Assembly (NCBI GenBank): GCA_947447625.1
Contig: CANFKS010000047.1
Span: 1 to 32,836 of the forward strand
DNA length: 32,836 nucleotides
Source of the DNA: Rhodospirillales bacterium
GTDB lineage: Bacteria; Pseudomonadota; Alphaproteobacteria; Acetobacterales; Acetobacteraceae
Direction of reading: 5' to 3'
The notes under the pieces were generated by a model. The model was not told the DNA's origin, did not search any database, and was given only the letters and a program-made list of their open reading frames with translations. The translations under genes and the position numbers were made by a program. Positions 32,320 to 32,836 of the stretch are shown in pieces. Within the stretch, counting starts at the first letter, position 1. Each line of letters begins with the position of its first letter.

Positions 32320-32836
32320 ATGACCGCGCACGTGCCGCATCTTGCCATCACCATGGGCGACCCCGCCGGCATCGGCGCCGAAATCATCGTCAAGGCGGCT
32401 GCCCGTCTTGCGCCGCGCATTGCGGCCGGCGCGCTGCGCCTGCTCGTGATCGGCCATGCCACGGCGCTCGGGGCGGCCGAGGCCATGCTGGGGGCGGTGC
32501 CGATGCCGCGGTCCGACGGGAGCGCAACGCTGCCGCCGCTCGCCATTCTGGCCGCGGGCGCGGAGCGCGAAGCCATCACGACGGGCCAGATGAGTGCAGA
32601 GGGCGGGCGGTTTGCCTATCTTGCCGTGGAGCGTGCGGTGCGTATGGCGCAGGCCGGGCGGATCGATGCGATCGTGACGGCGCCGCTCAACAAGGAGGCG
32701 CTCAATCTGGCCGGGCATCATTTTGCCGGGCATACCGACATGCTGGCGGCCCTGACCGGCACCAAATCCTCGGTGATGCTGCTGGCCCATGGCGCGATGC
32801 GGGTGAGCCATGTGACCACCCATGTCGCGCTCGACA
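32320..32836 (+). CDS. pdxA: PdxA-family 4-phosphohydroxy-L-threonine dehydrogenase (partial, cut by window end)
   Basis: The open frame continues to the right edge (172 codons). It begins HLAITMGDPAGIGAEIIVKAA and contains VTAPLNKEALNLAGHHFAGHTDML, which holds the PdxA metal His. Full-length members have about 330 residues. Housekeeping PdxA serves pyridoxal phosphate synthesis; next to a DUF1537 kinase the PdxA2 role is likelier, oxidative decarboxylation of a phosphorylated acid sugar to dihydroxyacetone phosphate. GGGGGA lies 8 bp before the ATG. Confidence 0.9.
   Translation, partial: MTAHVPHLAITMGDPAGIGAEIIVKAAARLAPRIAAGALRLLVIGHATALGAAEAMLGAVPMPRSDGSATLPPLAILAAGAEREAITTGQMSAEGGRFAYLAVERAVRMAQAGRIDAIVTAPLNKEALNLAGHHFAGHTDMLAALTGTKSSVMLLAHGAMRVSHVTTHVALD

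Noticed and set aside
22605-32836. Phosphonate or phosphinothricin-like biosynthetic cluster (enolase homologue with hydroxyacid dehydrogenase)
   Set aside because: No PEP mutase-type gene is seen; the pyruvate aldolase reads as HpcH/HpaI, and DUF1537 plus PdxA point to catabolism.

Overview
The window is GC-rich, densely coded DNA. It looks like a chromosomal segment of an alphaproteobacterium, most likely from the Acetobacteraceae (Acidiphilium-like acidophiles). Supporting signs are an rpsM-rpsK-rpoA-rplQ block without rpsD, an ATP12-type F1-ATPase assembly chaperone, a DUF1194 protein, a DUF6481 protein and PimC/PimD-type acyl-CoA dehydrogenases. The family assignment is inference from protein style; no 16S rRNA or tRNA gene was found. 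No transporter gene and no recognisable transcription regulator gene was found.

Layout. Positions 1-2789 (+) hold the tail of an unknown gene, a PuuE-type polysaccharide deacetylase/allantoinase and a short OpgH-type glucosyltransferase. Positions 2770-8403 (-) hold rarA, an RluC-type pseudouridine synthase, an ATP12 chaperone, acylphosphatase, a DedA protein, a GST and a VOC protein, many with overlapping or near-adjacent ends. Positions 8476-10811 (-) are the alpha ribosomal operon, with a near-consensus promoter and a terminator. Positions 10929-13457 (-) carry a DUF1194 VWA protein, a NIPSNAP protein and TonB. A DUF6481 gene (+) follows, then a flavin-dependent NMO-like oxidoreductase and leuCD (-). 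From 17582 everything reads (+): a two-subunit acyl-CoA dehydrogenase, an SDR, a prolyl iminopeptidase and an FKBP.

From 22605 to the right edge lies a tight ten-gene catabolic-looking cluster. Its genes encode a SelA/DgaE-like PLP lyase, a fold-type III PLP lyase of the D-serine dehydratase type, an M81 (MlrC-like) metallopeptidase, a chloramphenicol-phosphotransferase-like kinase, an HpcH/HpaI aldolase, an APH-fold kinase, a divergent enolase paralogue, a D-2-hydroxyacid dehydrogenase, a DUF1537 acid-sugar kinase and a PdxA-family dehydrogenase cut by the window end. Start/stop overlaps of 4 bp join many of these genes. The set suggests a pathway in which an amino or hydroxy acid is deaminated, phosphorylated, dehydrated or oxidised, and cleaved. 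The substrate is not readable from sequence.

A second layer is a family of about 100-bp, two-hairpin, intergenic palindromic elements with TAGAGC...GCTCTA ends. It is found at about seven places: 4368, 12466, 13966, 18782, 20037, and a tandem pair at 22375-22582. The stems vary by compensatory changes around a constant GAAT loop. Three copies begin exactly at the stop codon of the neighbouring gene. This family and the enolase/DUF1537/PdxA cluster are the two most interesting signals.
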